DNA from: Burkholderiaceae bacterium
Lineage (GTDB): Bacteria; Pseudomonadota; Gammaproteobacteria; Burkholderiales; Burkholderiaceae_C
NCBI GenBank assembly: GCA_023954035.1
Contig: JAMLIT010000034.1
Span: 1 to 40,634 of the forward strand
DNA length: 40,634 nucleotides
Direction: 5' to 3'
Below are positions 15,838 to 25,129 of this stretch, piece by piece. Numbering within the stretch: position 1 is the first letter of the stretch; the number at the start of each line of letters is the position of its first letter. The position numbers and the translations under genes are program-made. The notes beneath the pieces are model-generated. The model saw nothing but the letters and a program-made list of their open reading frames with translations. It was not told the origin of the DNA and made no database searches.

Positions 15838-16572
15838 TCAGCCCGCCGGCGCTGCCGCCTTGTTTCGGGCTGCGGTCCATTTGCCCAGTCCCAGCACCAG
15901 CAGTGCGCCGGCCACACCGGCACCGTATTTGATGGCGCCACTGGTCTGGTCGATCTTGGGCATCCAGGCCAGCGTGTCGGCGACGGCGAGTGCCGGGTCG
16001 GACACCAGCATGGTGCCGGCAATCCAGCCCAGCAGCATGCCGCCAAAGGTGATGATGGAGGGGAAGCGGTCCATCAGCTTGATCACCAACTGACTGCCCC
16101 AGACGATGATCGGAATGCTGATCACCAGCCCGAAGATCACCAGCGGCATCTCATGGTGATCGGCTGCGCCCTGGGCCGCTCCGGCAATGGCAATCACGTT
16201 GTCTATGCTCATCACCAGGTCGGCGACGATGATGGTTTTGATGGCAGCGAGCAACTTGTCGCTGGCGGCGATGTGGCTGTGATCGTCGTCCGGGTCGGGG
16301 GCCAGGAGCTTGACACCAATCCACACCAGCAGCAGCGCGCCGGCCAGCTTGAGAAACGGAATGGCCAGCAGAGTCAGCGCAAAGAAGATCAACACCACGC
16401 GCAGCACGATGGCGCCTGCCGTGCCCCACAAGATACCGCGCGTGCGCTGGGCGGGTGGGAGCTTGCGGCAGGCCAGCGCAATGACGACGGCATTGTCGCC
16501 ACCGAGCAGGATGTCGATCATCACGATCTGGCCAACGGCGACCCAGAATTCGGGGGTCAGAAACTGTTCCAT
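15838..16572 (-). CDS. TerC/YjbE-family membrane protein
   Basis: The 244-residue protein has about seven membrane helices. It carries the two acidic TerC motifs, LLGGDNAVVIALACRKLP early and SIDNVIAIAGAAQGA in the middle, the usual metal-site signatures, and an acidic/His cytoplasmic loop (PDPDDDHSH). YjbE-like TerC proteins act in manganese export or in loading metals onto secreted enzymes. ATG 16572 is chosen over a longer frame because it yields the family N-terminus and GGAAAG lies six bases upstream. Members are often controlled by a manganese (yybP-ykoY) riboswitch; I looked in the leader and could not convince myself one is there. It probably shares a transcript with the holin-like gene. 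Confidence 0.9.
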   Translation of the reverse strand: MEQFLTPEFWVAVGQIVMIDILLGGDNAVVIALACRKLPPAQRTRGILWGTAGAIVLRVVLIFFALTLLAIPFLKLAGALLLVWIGVKLLAPDPDDDHSHIAASDKLLAAIKTIIVADLVMSIDNVIAIAGAAQGAADHHEMPLVIFGLVISIPIIVWGSQLVIKLMDRFPSIITFGGMLLGWIAGTMLVSDPALAVADTLAWMPKIDQTSGAIKYGAGVAGALLVLGLGKWTAARNKAAAPAG

Positions 16573-16914
16573 GAAGCTTTCCAATGAAGTACGGGCCTGC
16601 GGCCTGCAACGCGCTGCGAGTGCACGGCATGCCTGCGACCCGGGCTGTGCGGGGGCTCGAATCGAAGGGCTTGTGCGACCCGCAGAGCCTGACTCCGACG
16701 GGCCGGGCGCCCGCACGCCGTGCTGACGACGCGTCGATGCCCGCCATCTCGGGCCTCAAGAGCGATTGCGGGCGGAAGCGCCTTGCCTACCGGAGCACGC
16801 ATTACACCATCAAGACGCAGCGCGGGCCGCCGCCCCCAGGAGCAAGTTTCAAGCAAAATAGGGCTCCAGCGCATATGCTGCAAGCGCAAGCAGCTAGAAA
16901 ATCAGGAGCAACCG
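16573..16914. other. Divergent gap between terC-like and DUF2007 genes
   Basis: This 342-base stretch has no credible gene. It contains the leader and promoter of the terC-like gene (minus) and, at its right end, dispersed repeat copy C that abuts the ribosome binding site of the DUF2007 gene (AGGAG, 16904-16908). I see no riboswitch-like conserved boxes I can defend. Confidence 0.5.
16847..16903 (+). repeat. Dispersed repeat copy C, before the DUF2007 gene
   Basis: It shares the 19-mer CAAAATAGGGCTCCAGCGC and the 14-mer GCGCAAGCAGCTAG exactly with copy F at 34489-34545, 17.6 kb away and in opposite orientation. Confidence 0.85.
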
Positions 16915-17220
16915 ATGCAAAGGCTCGTCCGCGCACCCAACGCCGTCCTGGCCATGCTGTGGACCGACCTGCTCTGCGAGGCCGGCATGCCCGCCAGCGT
17001 GCAGCGCCAGTACCTGGGCTCGGCAGCGGGGGAACTGCCGCCGCACGAATGCCTGCCCGAGATCTGGCTACAGCACGCCGAGCACAAAGAGCGTGCCCTC
17101 GCGCTGCTGGAAGAGCTGCAAAGCTTGCCGCAGCGGCGCTGGCACTGCCCGGCTTGCGGCGAGCTGGTGGAGGGCGGCTTCGAGCAGTGCTGGAGCTGTG
17201 GTGCCCTCATGCCTGTGTAG
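16915..17220 (+). CDS. DUF2007-like protein with C-terminal zinc ribbon
   Basis: This 101-residue protein has an N-terminal part (1-75) resembling the small DUF2007 domain: short helices with LVRAPNAVLAMLWTDLLCEAGMPA and YLG. It ends in a two-knuckle zinc ribbon, CPACGELVEGGFEQCWSC, with four cysteines. DUF2007 proteins are described as putative signal-transducing proteins without a known partner. The start ATG has AGGAG seven bases upstream, right at the end of a dispersed repeat. Function unknown. It is followed by about 250 bases without a gene containing only a GC-rich hairpin (17237-17253). Confidence 0.8.
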   Translation: MQRLVRAPNAVLAMLWTDLLCEAGMPASVQRQYLGSAAGELPPHECLPEIWLQHAEHKERALALLEELQSLPQRRWHCPACGELVEGGFEQCWSCGALMPV

Positions 17221-17472
17221 CAGGAACACAGTTGCTGAGGCGCTGCGCGCCTCGGTGCTCCCGCCAGTGGCGTCCGCTCTTCGGAGCTGTCCAAACCTGC
17301 ACATGCAGGCTTGGCGCCGCAGCCCTCAGCCCCTTCTCTCGCTGCGCTGCGCGCTGCGCAAAGGGGGACTTTGCTCAGCGCGGCGGGGCGGCGCGGCCGG
17401 CACAGGCCCTTGCGCCGCAGCCGCTGGGCTGGCCGCGCACAGTTCCACATGCGGTTGACAACGCCGACGGGT

Positions 17473-18033
17473 TTACTTCCAGCGCACCGGCTCGATGTGC
17501 ACGCTGCCGCGCTGGCTGCTGAGTGTGATCGCGCTTTCCTGCACCGTCGCTTGCAGCTGCATGCTCCGTTCGGCCAGGGTGGCCAGTTCCTGGGCCTGGC
17601 CAGCGGGGAAGCGCCAAACCTCCAGCCGGGCCAGGCGCGTGAGCTTGGTTTCGATGCCGCGCCACCAGATGTCGGCGGCGTGGCCAAAGGCGTACACCTT
17701 GACCACGTCGGCCTTGCTGCAGGCGCGCGTCAGCGGTTTGTCCTCGGGCTGGCCGACCTCGATCCAGACGCGCTTTCTTCCGGTGAAATCGGTCAGCGAG
17801 GCGTCCGGGTCGTCGGGGTCGGAAAGCCCCGCGCCAAAGCCCAGCGTAGCGTCGCCATGGCACAGGTCCTGCAGCAGATGCGCGTTGAGGGCCAGGGCGG
17901 CCAGGCGCACCATCATCCGCTCGTCGGTCTCGCTGGGGTGGCGGGCCAGGGTGAGCGCATGGTCGGCGTAGTAGCCGTGGTCGATGTCGGCGATTTGCAG
18001 GCTCGCCTTGAAGATGGTGGATTTGGTGGCCAT
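17473..18033 (-). CDS. yaeQ: YaeQ family protein
   Basis: The 186-residue protein matches YaeQ from E. coli and relatives along its length, starting MATKSTIFKASLQIADIDHGYY, with HPSETDERMMVRL, the KRVWIEVGQPED block and the VYAFG strand. YaeQ has a PD-(D/E)XK nuclease-like fold and was once proposed to affect RfaH or haemolysin transcription, a link later doubted; its activity is unknown. I set the start at ATG 18033 because it gives the family N-terminus. It lies 22 bases after the stop of the ATPase gene on the same strand and probably shares its transcript. Confidence 0.93.
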   Translation of the reverse strand: MATKSTIFKASLQIADIDHGYYADHALTLARHPSETDERMMVRLAALALNAHLLQDLCHGDATLGFGAGLSDPDDPDASLTDFTGRKRVWIEVGQPEDKPLTRACSKADVVKVYAFGHAADIWWRGIETKLTRLARLEVWRFPAGQAQELATLAERSMQLQATVQESAITLSSQRGSVHIEPVRWK

Positions 18034-18055
18034 GCGGGAAGCTTTGAAAAGGGGG

Positions 18056-19237
18056 TCAGGCAAGGGGGTCGGTGAAATCGTCGGCGGCGCCGAGCGTGCG
18101 CCAGCCGCGCACATCGACGCCGCTGCGCACGAAGGAATCCTCGCCACCATAGACCAGGCGAGGAGGCAGCGCTTCGTCCTGCGCAAAGCGGGCCGACTTC
18201 TGCCCAGCGCGGATATAGTCGCTGGTGGGCGTCTGGCCGGACTTGATCTCTATGGTCTGCAGCCTGGTTTGCACTTCGTACAGCAGGTCGGCTTGGACGC
18301 CATTGTTGTCGCGCCAGAAATACAGGTCTGCGCTCTCGCCTGCGTTGCAGCGCACCTTGAGGTGCTCGGTCACCACCCAGTTCTCAAACAAGGCGCCGCG
18401 CAGCGGGTGCAAGGCCAGCATGTCGGGCGCGCGGATGCCCAGCAGCCAGCTTGCGAGGCCCGTGTCCACGAAATACAGCTTGGGCGTCTTGACCAGCCGT
18501 TTGCCGAAATTGCGGTGGTAAGGCGCCAGCAGATAGGCCACGTCGCTCGATTCGAGCACCGAAAGCCAGGCGCGCGCCGTGGTGTGCGTGATGCCGGCCT
18601 CGCCTGCAAGCGCGCTCAGGTTGAGCAGTTGCCCGCAGCGCCCCGCGCAAAGCCGCACGAATCGCTGGAAGCTGCTCAGGTCCTGCACCTTGAGCACCTG
18701 GCGCACGTCGCGCTCCAGGTAGGTGGCCACATAGCTGGCGTACCAGTCGCCCGGCGCCACCGCCTGGGTGTGCAGCGCCGGGTAGCCGCCGCGCCACAGC
18801 ACATCGTCCAGCGCCAAGCTGCCGTCCGCCACGCCCGAAATTTCGCTGGCCGCCAGGGGCAGCAGCCGCGTCATGCCCACGCGGCCCGCCAGCGACTGCG
18901 TGACGCCTGCCAGCAAACCAAACTGCTGTGAGCCGGTCAGGACGAAGCGCCCTGGCGCGCGATCGGCGTCCACCAGGCCTTGCAGGTGCGAGAACAGTGC
19001 AGGCCAGCGTTGGGCTTCGTCGAACACCGCTCCGCCTTGGAAGCGCGCCAGAAAACCACGCGGGTCTTCCTCGGCGAAGGCGCGCTCGATGGGGTCTTCG
19101 AGGCTGACATAGGGTTTGTCGGCAAACAAGGCCCGCGCCAGCGTGGTCTTGCCCGACTGTCGCGGGCCGGTGATGGCGACCACCGGGAACGCGAGCGACA
19201 GTCGCCGGAGGGTGGAGGAAAGGCGCCTGGCAAGCAT
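18056..19237 (-). CDS. AAA+ ATPase with DUF4143 domain
   Basis: This 393-residue protein begins with an AAA_14-type P-loop ATPase (Walker A GPRQSGKTT with K30; Walker B-like GGAVFDEAQR; sensor region FVLTGSQQFGL) and ends in a DUF4143 domain (about 190-350: SLEDVAYLLAPYHRN-like region, KLYFVDTGLASWLLG, YFWRDNNGVQADLL, IEIKSGQT). The last part resembles the nuclease-like fold (D...EIK) seen in this family. Such ATPases are common in bacteria, variable in distribution, and of unknown role; some behave like mobile or toxin-linked genes. The ATG at 19237 sits five bases after a good -10 box, suggesting a leaderless message. The gene is GC-rich, its promoter strikingly AT-rich. Confidence 0.9.
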   Translation of the reverse strand: MLARRLSSTLRRLSLAFPVVAITGPRQSGKTTLARALFADKPYVSLEDPIERAFAEEDPRGFLARFQGGAVFDEAQRWPALFSHLQGLVDADRAPGRFVLTGSQQFGLLAGVTQSLAGRVGMTRLLPLAASEISGVADGSLALDDVLWRGGYPALHTQAVAPGDWYASYVATYLERDVRQVLKVQDLSSFQRFVRLCAGRCGQLLNLSALAGEAGITHTTARAWLSVLESSDVAYLLAPYHRNFGKRLVKTPKLYFVDTGLASWLLGIRAPDMLALHPLRGALFENWVVTEHLKVRCNAGESADLYFWRDNNGVQADLLYEVQTRLQTIEIKSGQTPTSDYIRAGQKSARFAQDEALPPRLVYGGEDSFVRSGVDVRGWRTLGAADDFTDPLA

Positions 19238-19242
19238 GGCAC

Positions 19243-19271
19243 ATTATACAAATAGAAGAAATAATCTTCAA
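19243..19271 (-). promoter_or_regulatory. Sigma-70 promoter of the DUF4143 ATPase gene
   Basis: On the minus strand, TTGAAG (19266-19271) and a perfect TATAAT (19243-19248) are separated by 17 bases. Only five bases lie between the -10 box and the ATG, so the transcript may start at or next to the start codon (leaderless). Confidence 0.7.
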
Positions 19272-19280
19272 TTTGTATAA
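19244..19280. promoter_or_regulatory. 37-bp palindrome over the ATPase promoter
   Basis: Arms TTATACAAATAGAAGA and TCTTCAATTTGTATAA pair at 15 of 16 positions around AATAA. The palindrome covers both promoter boxes, as an operator for a dimeric repressor would. Confidence 0.7.
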
Positions 19281-19303
19281 ATTCGCCGTTGGACTATTCT
19301 TGT

Positions 19304-19368
19304 TACTACAAAAAAATAGCGCTAAGCGCTTGCCAGATAAGCGCTAGAGGCCAAAAATTATGGAAATT
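19304..19368 (-). repeat. Dispersed repeat copy D, between purB and the ATPase gene
   Basis: Read on the minus strand it contains GGCCTCTAGCGCTTATCTGG and GCAAGCGCTTAGCGCTATTT, sharing the 12-mer AGCGCTTATCTG with copies B and E. It lies just after the purB stop codon, where its hairpin-like arms could act at the transcript end. Confidence 0.75.
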
Positions 19369-19374
19369 TTCGCC

Positions 19375-21516
<2,142 letters not shown>

Positions 21517-21966
21517 TCAGCTGCGCGAGCGCTCCTTGAGCCAGCGCATCAGGCCGCCCAGCAGAGGCAGCTTTTCGTACAGCTCTTCCGCTGCGTCCCA
21601 GTAGTCGCGGTGCAGCGCAATGCGTCCCGCCTCGTCGAACACCAGTTGCGAGGCGCCGCGAATCACCTGCTGCTGGCCGCGCTTGAAGCGGCGCATCTGG
21701 AAGCAGAAATCCCAGGTCAGAAAGCAGGTGGAGCCCTGCAGCACCCGGCCCGTCACCACGAAACGCGGGGCCTCCAGCGTGGCAAACATGTGCTCGAAGA
21801 CGCCGCGAATCGCGCGCACGCCCTGAACGTCGTTGAAAGGGTCCTTGAAGCGGGCGTCCGGCGCGTAGATCAGGTCCAGCGCGTCCAGGTGCGGCACTTG
21901 CAGGTGCTCGAAAAACGCCACGGTGCGGGCCATGGCATCGGGTGGACTCAAGGCGCTCGACATCAT
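21517..21966 (-). CDS. NTF2/SnoaL-like protein, last gene of the lipid operon
   Basis: This 149-residue protein has the NTF2-like cone fold pattern: an N-terminal helix (FFEHLQVPHLDALDLIYAPDARFKDPFNDVQG), a central helix, and alternating strands (RFVVTGRVLQGSTCFLTWDFCFQM, QVIRGASQLVFDEAGRIALHRDYWDAA). Members are small lyases, isomerases or binding proteins; this one's ligand is unknown. Its ATGATG start overlaps the SDR stop, so translation is coupled; the second ATG (21963) is equally possible. Homologues appear with CFA-like and FAD amine-oxidase-like genes in other proteobacteria, as here. It is the last gene of the eight-gene unit. Confidence 0.82.
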   Translation of the reverse strand: MMSSALSPPDAMARTVAFFEHLQVPHLDALDLIYAPDARFKDPFNDVQGVRAIRGVFEHMFATLEAPRFVVTGRVLQGSTCFLTWDFCFQMRRFKRGQQQVIRGASQLVFDEAGRIALHRDYWDAAEELYEKLPLLGGLMRWLKERSRS

Positions 21967-22748
21967 GCCCGCCTCGTCAGCCGGCGCACCGCCGGGAAAA
22001 ATACCGCGTAGGGAAGCGCACGCAGCAACTTCATGGCCAGCGTAAAGCGGCGCGGAAAATCAATCTCGAAGCGCCCGCGCTCCCAGCCGCGCACGATGGA
22101 CTGGGCTGCCGCCTGCGGCGTCGTCAGCCCCGGCATCGGAAAGCGATTGGCCGCCGTCAGCGGTGTATCGACAAAGCCCGGGTGCACCACGCTCACCCCG
22201 ACGCCCTTGGCGCGCAGGTCCAGGTACAGGCCTTCGGCCAGATGCGTCAGCGCCGCCTTGGTAGGCCCGTACGCCAGGTTCTGCGGCAGGCCACAAAATC
22301 CGGCGACGCTGCTGACCAGGCACAGATGGGCGGTCGCTCCGGATGACCCTGCGCGAACCAGCGAAGGCAGGGTGGCAGCCAGGACATTGAGCGCGCCTCG
22401 GTAGTTGACCTCGTCGTGCCGCAGCATGGCGCTGAGATCGAAATCCGCCGCATGCTGGCTTTCGTAGTAGCCGGCGCAATAGCACACCAGATGCAGCGGC
22501 CCGTCGGCCAAAAGCGCCTGCGCTGCGGCGTGCACGGCTGCGGCATCGGTGCTGTCAAGCGCAACGGCAGCGCTGCCGGGGTGGGCCTGGGTGAACGCAT
22601 CCAGCGCGGCCTGGCCCCGCGCGGACACCACCACCCGCGCGCCACGCGCGTGCAAGAGCGCAGCGGTGGCGCGGCCGATGCCGGTGGAGGCGCCGACTAT
22701 CCACACGCGGCGTCCGGTCCAGTCCGGGATGCGGGGGTTCAGGCTCAT
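21963..22748 (-). CDS. Short-chain dehydrogenase/reductase
   Basis: This 261-residue protein shows the classical SDR layout: nucleotide-binding GASTGIGRATA at about 19-29, a CAGYYES strand in the NNAG position, catalytic Ser in LVSSVAG and the YGPTK active-site Tyr and Lys, then HPGFVDTP. Arg in SARGQ favours NADP. The C-terminus (LLRALPYAVFFPAVRRLTRR) is basic and amphipathic and may associate with membranes, which suits a lipid substrate; that is inference. Start and stop overlap both neighbours by four bases (ATGA), so it is firmly in the operon. Confidence 0.93.
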   Translation of the reverse strand: MSLNPRIPDWTGRRVWIVGASTGIGRATAALLHARGARVVVSARGQAALDAFTQAHPGSAAVALDSTDAAAVHAAAQALLADGPLHLVCYCAGYYESQHAADFDLSAMLRHDEVNYRGALNVLAATLPSLVRAGSSGATAHLCLVSSVAGFCGLPQNLAYGPTKAALTHLAEGLYLDLRAKGVGVSVVHPGFVDTPLTAANRFPMPGLTTPQAAAQSIVRGWERGRFEIDFPRRFTLAMKLLRALPYAVFFPAVRRLTRRA

Positions 22749-23287
22749 GGGACGCGTTTGGTAAATGACAGGGTCAAGTCGCCCAGATGCACGCCAAACT
22801 TGCTCATGCGGGCCCGATTGAGCATGACGCGGTCGTCCATCTGGTACATCCAGTCGTCGAGCTGCACTTCGTAGGTGCGTCCATCGACCGGCAGCCGCAG
22901 CGTATAGCTCCAGCGAAACGCATTGCCCTGGACCTGGCCGCTGGCTTCGCCGACCACATCGGCCGCCGTTCCGGTGTAGCGCCCGCCGGCGTGCTTGCGC
23001 AGGTGCCAGATGCGCTGCTCGGTGCTGCCGTCCGAATAGGTAAAGCGCTCGTCCAGTGTGCCTTCGTCCCCCTGCCAGCGGCAGACCATCACCACGGTAA
23101 AGCGCCGCACCACCTGGCCGCTGCGGTCCTGGAAGATGCCCCAGGCGTCGAGCGTGCCGTTGAAATACTGCGAAAGGTCGAGCACCGGCTTTTCCGCCGC
23201 ATAGCCGTCGAGTTTCTGTGTCCCGCAGCCCTGCAGCAGCAGCGGAGCGGCCAGGGCAGCGCCCAGCCAGTGGCGTCTTTGCATCAT
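22745..23287 (-). CDS. DUF3833 lipoprotein
   Basis: The 180-residue protein begins with a lipoprotein signal (RR, hydrophobic core, lipobox LLQGC with Cys21), so it should be lipid-anchored in the cell envelope. The rest matches DUF3833: LDLSQYFNGTLDAWGIFQDRSG, WQGDEGTLDERFTYSDG and the repeated beta-strand pattern of a lipocalin-like barrel. Function is unknown, but the family co-occurs with CFA-like synthases and light or singlet-oxygen regulators, suggesting a role in handling modified lipids. The start is ATGATG overlapping the transporter stop; the second ATG (23284) would also serve. Confidence 0.9.
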   Translation of the reverse strand: MMQRRHWLGAALAAPLLLQGCGTQKLDGYAAEKPVLDLSQYFNGTLDAWGIFQDRSGQVVRRFTVVMVCRWQGDEGTLDERFTYSDGSTEQRIWHLRKHAGGRYTGTAADVVGEASGQVQGNAFRWSYTLRLPVDGRTYEVQLDDWMYQMDDRVMLNRARMSKFGVHLGDLTLSFTKRVP

Positions 23288-24579
23288 GTGGGTTTCCTGT
23301 GGAGAGGGATGGGCGCCGCGCGCTGCGGGCGCAGCACCAGGGCGTACAAGGCTGCAGCGGCCGCCAGTTTGAGCAGGCAGGGCAGCACGGCGTAAGCGAA
23401 GCTCAGCGTCTGCAGGGCGGCCGCGGTGCGTGCGCCCGGTGCGTAGCCCAGGACCGCGAGCAGCGGCAGGGCCAGCCCCGCGGCCAGCGCGAGGTTGAGT
23501 TTGGCAGCCAGGTTCCACCAGCCAAAGTAGGCGCCTTCGTGCTGGCGACCACCGCCTTGCGCTGCAGCCACGCCGGCCAGCAGCGCGCTGGGCAGGGCCA
23601 GGTCGGCGCCCAGGGCCGCGCCCGAGAGCGCGCAGACGACCAGGAAAGCGGTCGTGTCGCCGGCGCCCAGCAGCCCTGTCCAGGCAAACGCTGCCACCGC
23701 CAGCAGCATGCCGGCCAGCCAGCTGCGCGCCAGGCCAAAACGGGCGACGGCGCGCAGCCACAGCGGCATGGACAGGGCCGCGCAGAGAAAATAGGTCGCC
23801 AGAAACCAGGGCTCCTGCAAGGCGGGCGCTTGCAGCACGTCTTGCACGAAAAAGAGCACCAGCGTCGCGGGGATCGCACTGGCAATGCCGCTGGCCACAA
23901 ACACCAGAAGGAGGCGGCGAAAGGCGCTGTTCTGCCAGGGTTGCCACAGGGATGTTTTGGACCCGCCCAGTGGCGGCGCGGCGGGAGCGGGCCGAGGCGC
24001 GCGCGTCCACGCCCACCATCCCAGCAGGAGCAGCGCGCAAAACGCCGCCAGCGTCAGAGGCAGGCCGGCCAGCAGCGGCAGCATGGAGGCCAGCACCACG
24101 CCGGCCAGGCCTGCCGACTCGCGCCACGCCATGATGCGGCCGCGCTGCAGCTCGGTCTGGCCCAGCCGCGCGCCCCAGGCCTGGTGGCTGATGCCCAGCT
24201 GGCTCCAGGCGGCGCTGGTGAGCACCAGGCCGACAAAGGCCCAGGCCGCCAGTGCCACCGGCGCGCGCGGCAGCGGGAACCACAGCGCCGCCATGCCCAT
24301 CCCCAGGATCAAGGCCGAGAGCGCGCCGGCCGCCAGACTCCAGCGCGCCGGGCCACTGCCCAGCCGGTCGGCCAGGCGCCCGAGCAGGGGATCGGTAAAC
24401 GCGTCGAACGCCCGTGCAGCGAGCAGCACGGCGCCCAGCGTCGCCAGCGGCATGCCGAAATCGCGCGCGTACAGGTTGGGCAGCAGCACATAAAGCGGCA
24501 GCGCGGCAAACGCCAGCGGCAAGGCCAGCAGGCTGTAGCGGGCCAGCTGGCCGTGGGTGAGCGCGGCGCGGTCGGACAT
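23284..24579 (-). CDS. GPH-type MFS transporter
   Basis: The 431-residue protein has about 12 hydrophobic helices and the glycoside-pentoside-hexuronide (GPH) family motif LAARAFDAFTDPLLGRLADRLGSGPARW after helix 2. GPH symporters use cations to carry sugars, but the group also includes lysophospholipid and other lipid-related carriers, and its setting among lipid enzymes here suggests a lipid or lipid-derived cargo; that is inference. ATG 24579 is the only sensible start (MSDRAALTHGQLARYS), two bases after the previous stop. It continues the operon. Confidence 0.88.
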   Translation of the reverse strand: MSDRAALTHGQLARYSLLALPLAFAALPLYVLLPNLYARDFGMPLATLGAVLLAARAFDAFTDPLLGRLADRLGSGPARWSLAAGALSALILGMGMAALWFPLPRAPVALAAWAFVGLVLTSAAWSQLGISHQAWGARLGQTELQRGRIMAWRESAGLAGVVLASMLPLLAGLPLTLAAFCALLLLGWWAWTRAPRPAPAAPPLGGSKTSLWQPWQNSAFRRLLLVFVASGIASAIPATLVLFFVQDVLQAPALQEPWFLATYFLCAALSMPLWLRAVARFGLARSWLAGMLLAVAAFAWTGLLGAGDTTAFLVVCALSGAALGADLALPSALLAGVAAAQGGGRQHEGAYFGWWNLAAKLNLALAAGLALPLLAVLGYAPGARTAAALQTLSFAYAVLPCLLKLAAAAALYALVLRPQRAAPIPLHRKPT

Positions 24580-24581
24580 GG

Positions 24582-25127
24582 TCACGGGGCGGCCAGGAGC
24601 GCGGCGCGCAGCGTGGGCTCGGAGCTTTGGGGCGAGAGCCAGATGCCGAAGAACAGGCGGGCGAACCAGGGGTCGTCGATCGACCCCAGCGGCCGCCCAT
24701 TGAACAGAAATCGCATGCCCTGCCCGGGCTGGTACACGCCCAGCAGGCGGTCCCCCGCAGCCACGTCGGGCAGCAGCGCGGCAAGTTCCTGTTGCCAGCG
24801 CTCGGCCTGCGCAGCGGGCACGGCCTGCTGGCGTCCGATCTCCTCGATCGAGCGGCGGGCGATGGCGTCGGCGCTGAAGCCGCGCGCATAGCGCAACTCG
24901 AGGGCCAGCGGCTGCTGCGCCCAATGGGCTTGGTCAAAACCCGGCCGGACCCACAACTGCGCCTGGTACACCTCCAGCCCCAGGAAGCGCAGTGTGCCGC
25001 TGCCCGAAAGCCGGGCTCCGGCCAGCGCAGCCTCCACAGCGCCATGGGCCAGTGCCTGGGTGTGAAAAAACAAGAAAAATAGGCCTGCAGCGCTTATCTG
25101 GTAAGGGCTTGCAGCTATGTTTTTCAT
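24582..25127 (-). CDS. Chalcone-isomerase-like periplasmic protein
   Basis: The 181-residue protein has a signal peptide (cleavage likely after LAHG or ALA) and a domain of the chalcone-isomerase-like family (PF16036 type): LRFLGLEVYQAQLWV, LELRYARGFSADAIARRSIEEI, YQPGQGMRFLFNGRPLGSIDDPWFARLFFGIWL. In plants the fold binds fatty acids or flavonoids; bacterial members are uncharacterised and fatty-acid binding fits this operon. The ATG is fixed by the ATGA overlap with the upstream gene and by AGGAG six bases before it, inside the CFA stop region. The first 22 codons are the antisense of a dispersed repeat, so the signal peptide is repeat-derived. Confidence 0.85.
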   Translation of the reverse strand: MKNIAASPYQISAAGLFFLFFHTQALAHGAVEAALAGARLSGSGTLRFLGLEVYQAQLWVRPGFDQAHWAQQPLALELRYARGFSADAIARRSIEEIGRQQAVPAAQAERWQQELAALLPDVAAGDRLLGVYQPGQGMRFLFNGRPLGSIDDPWFARLFFGIWLSPQSSEPTLRAALLAAP

Positions 25128-25129
25128 AG
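25062..25129 (+). repeat. Dispersed repeat copy E, antisense to a signal peptide
   Basis: Plus-strand landmarks: AGGCCTGCAGCGCTTATCTG, GGGCTTGCAGCTATG and TTTTTCATAG. Its complement encodes the first 22 residues of the chalcone-isomerase-like protein. Confidence 0.8.

Noticed and set aside
16573-16840. yybP-ykoY manganese riboswitch before the TerC/YjbE-like gene
   Set aside because: Expected from family habit, but I could not find its conserved boxes in order on the minus strand. A covariance search with the Rfam yybP-ykoY model would decide.
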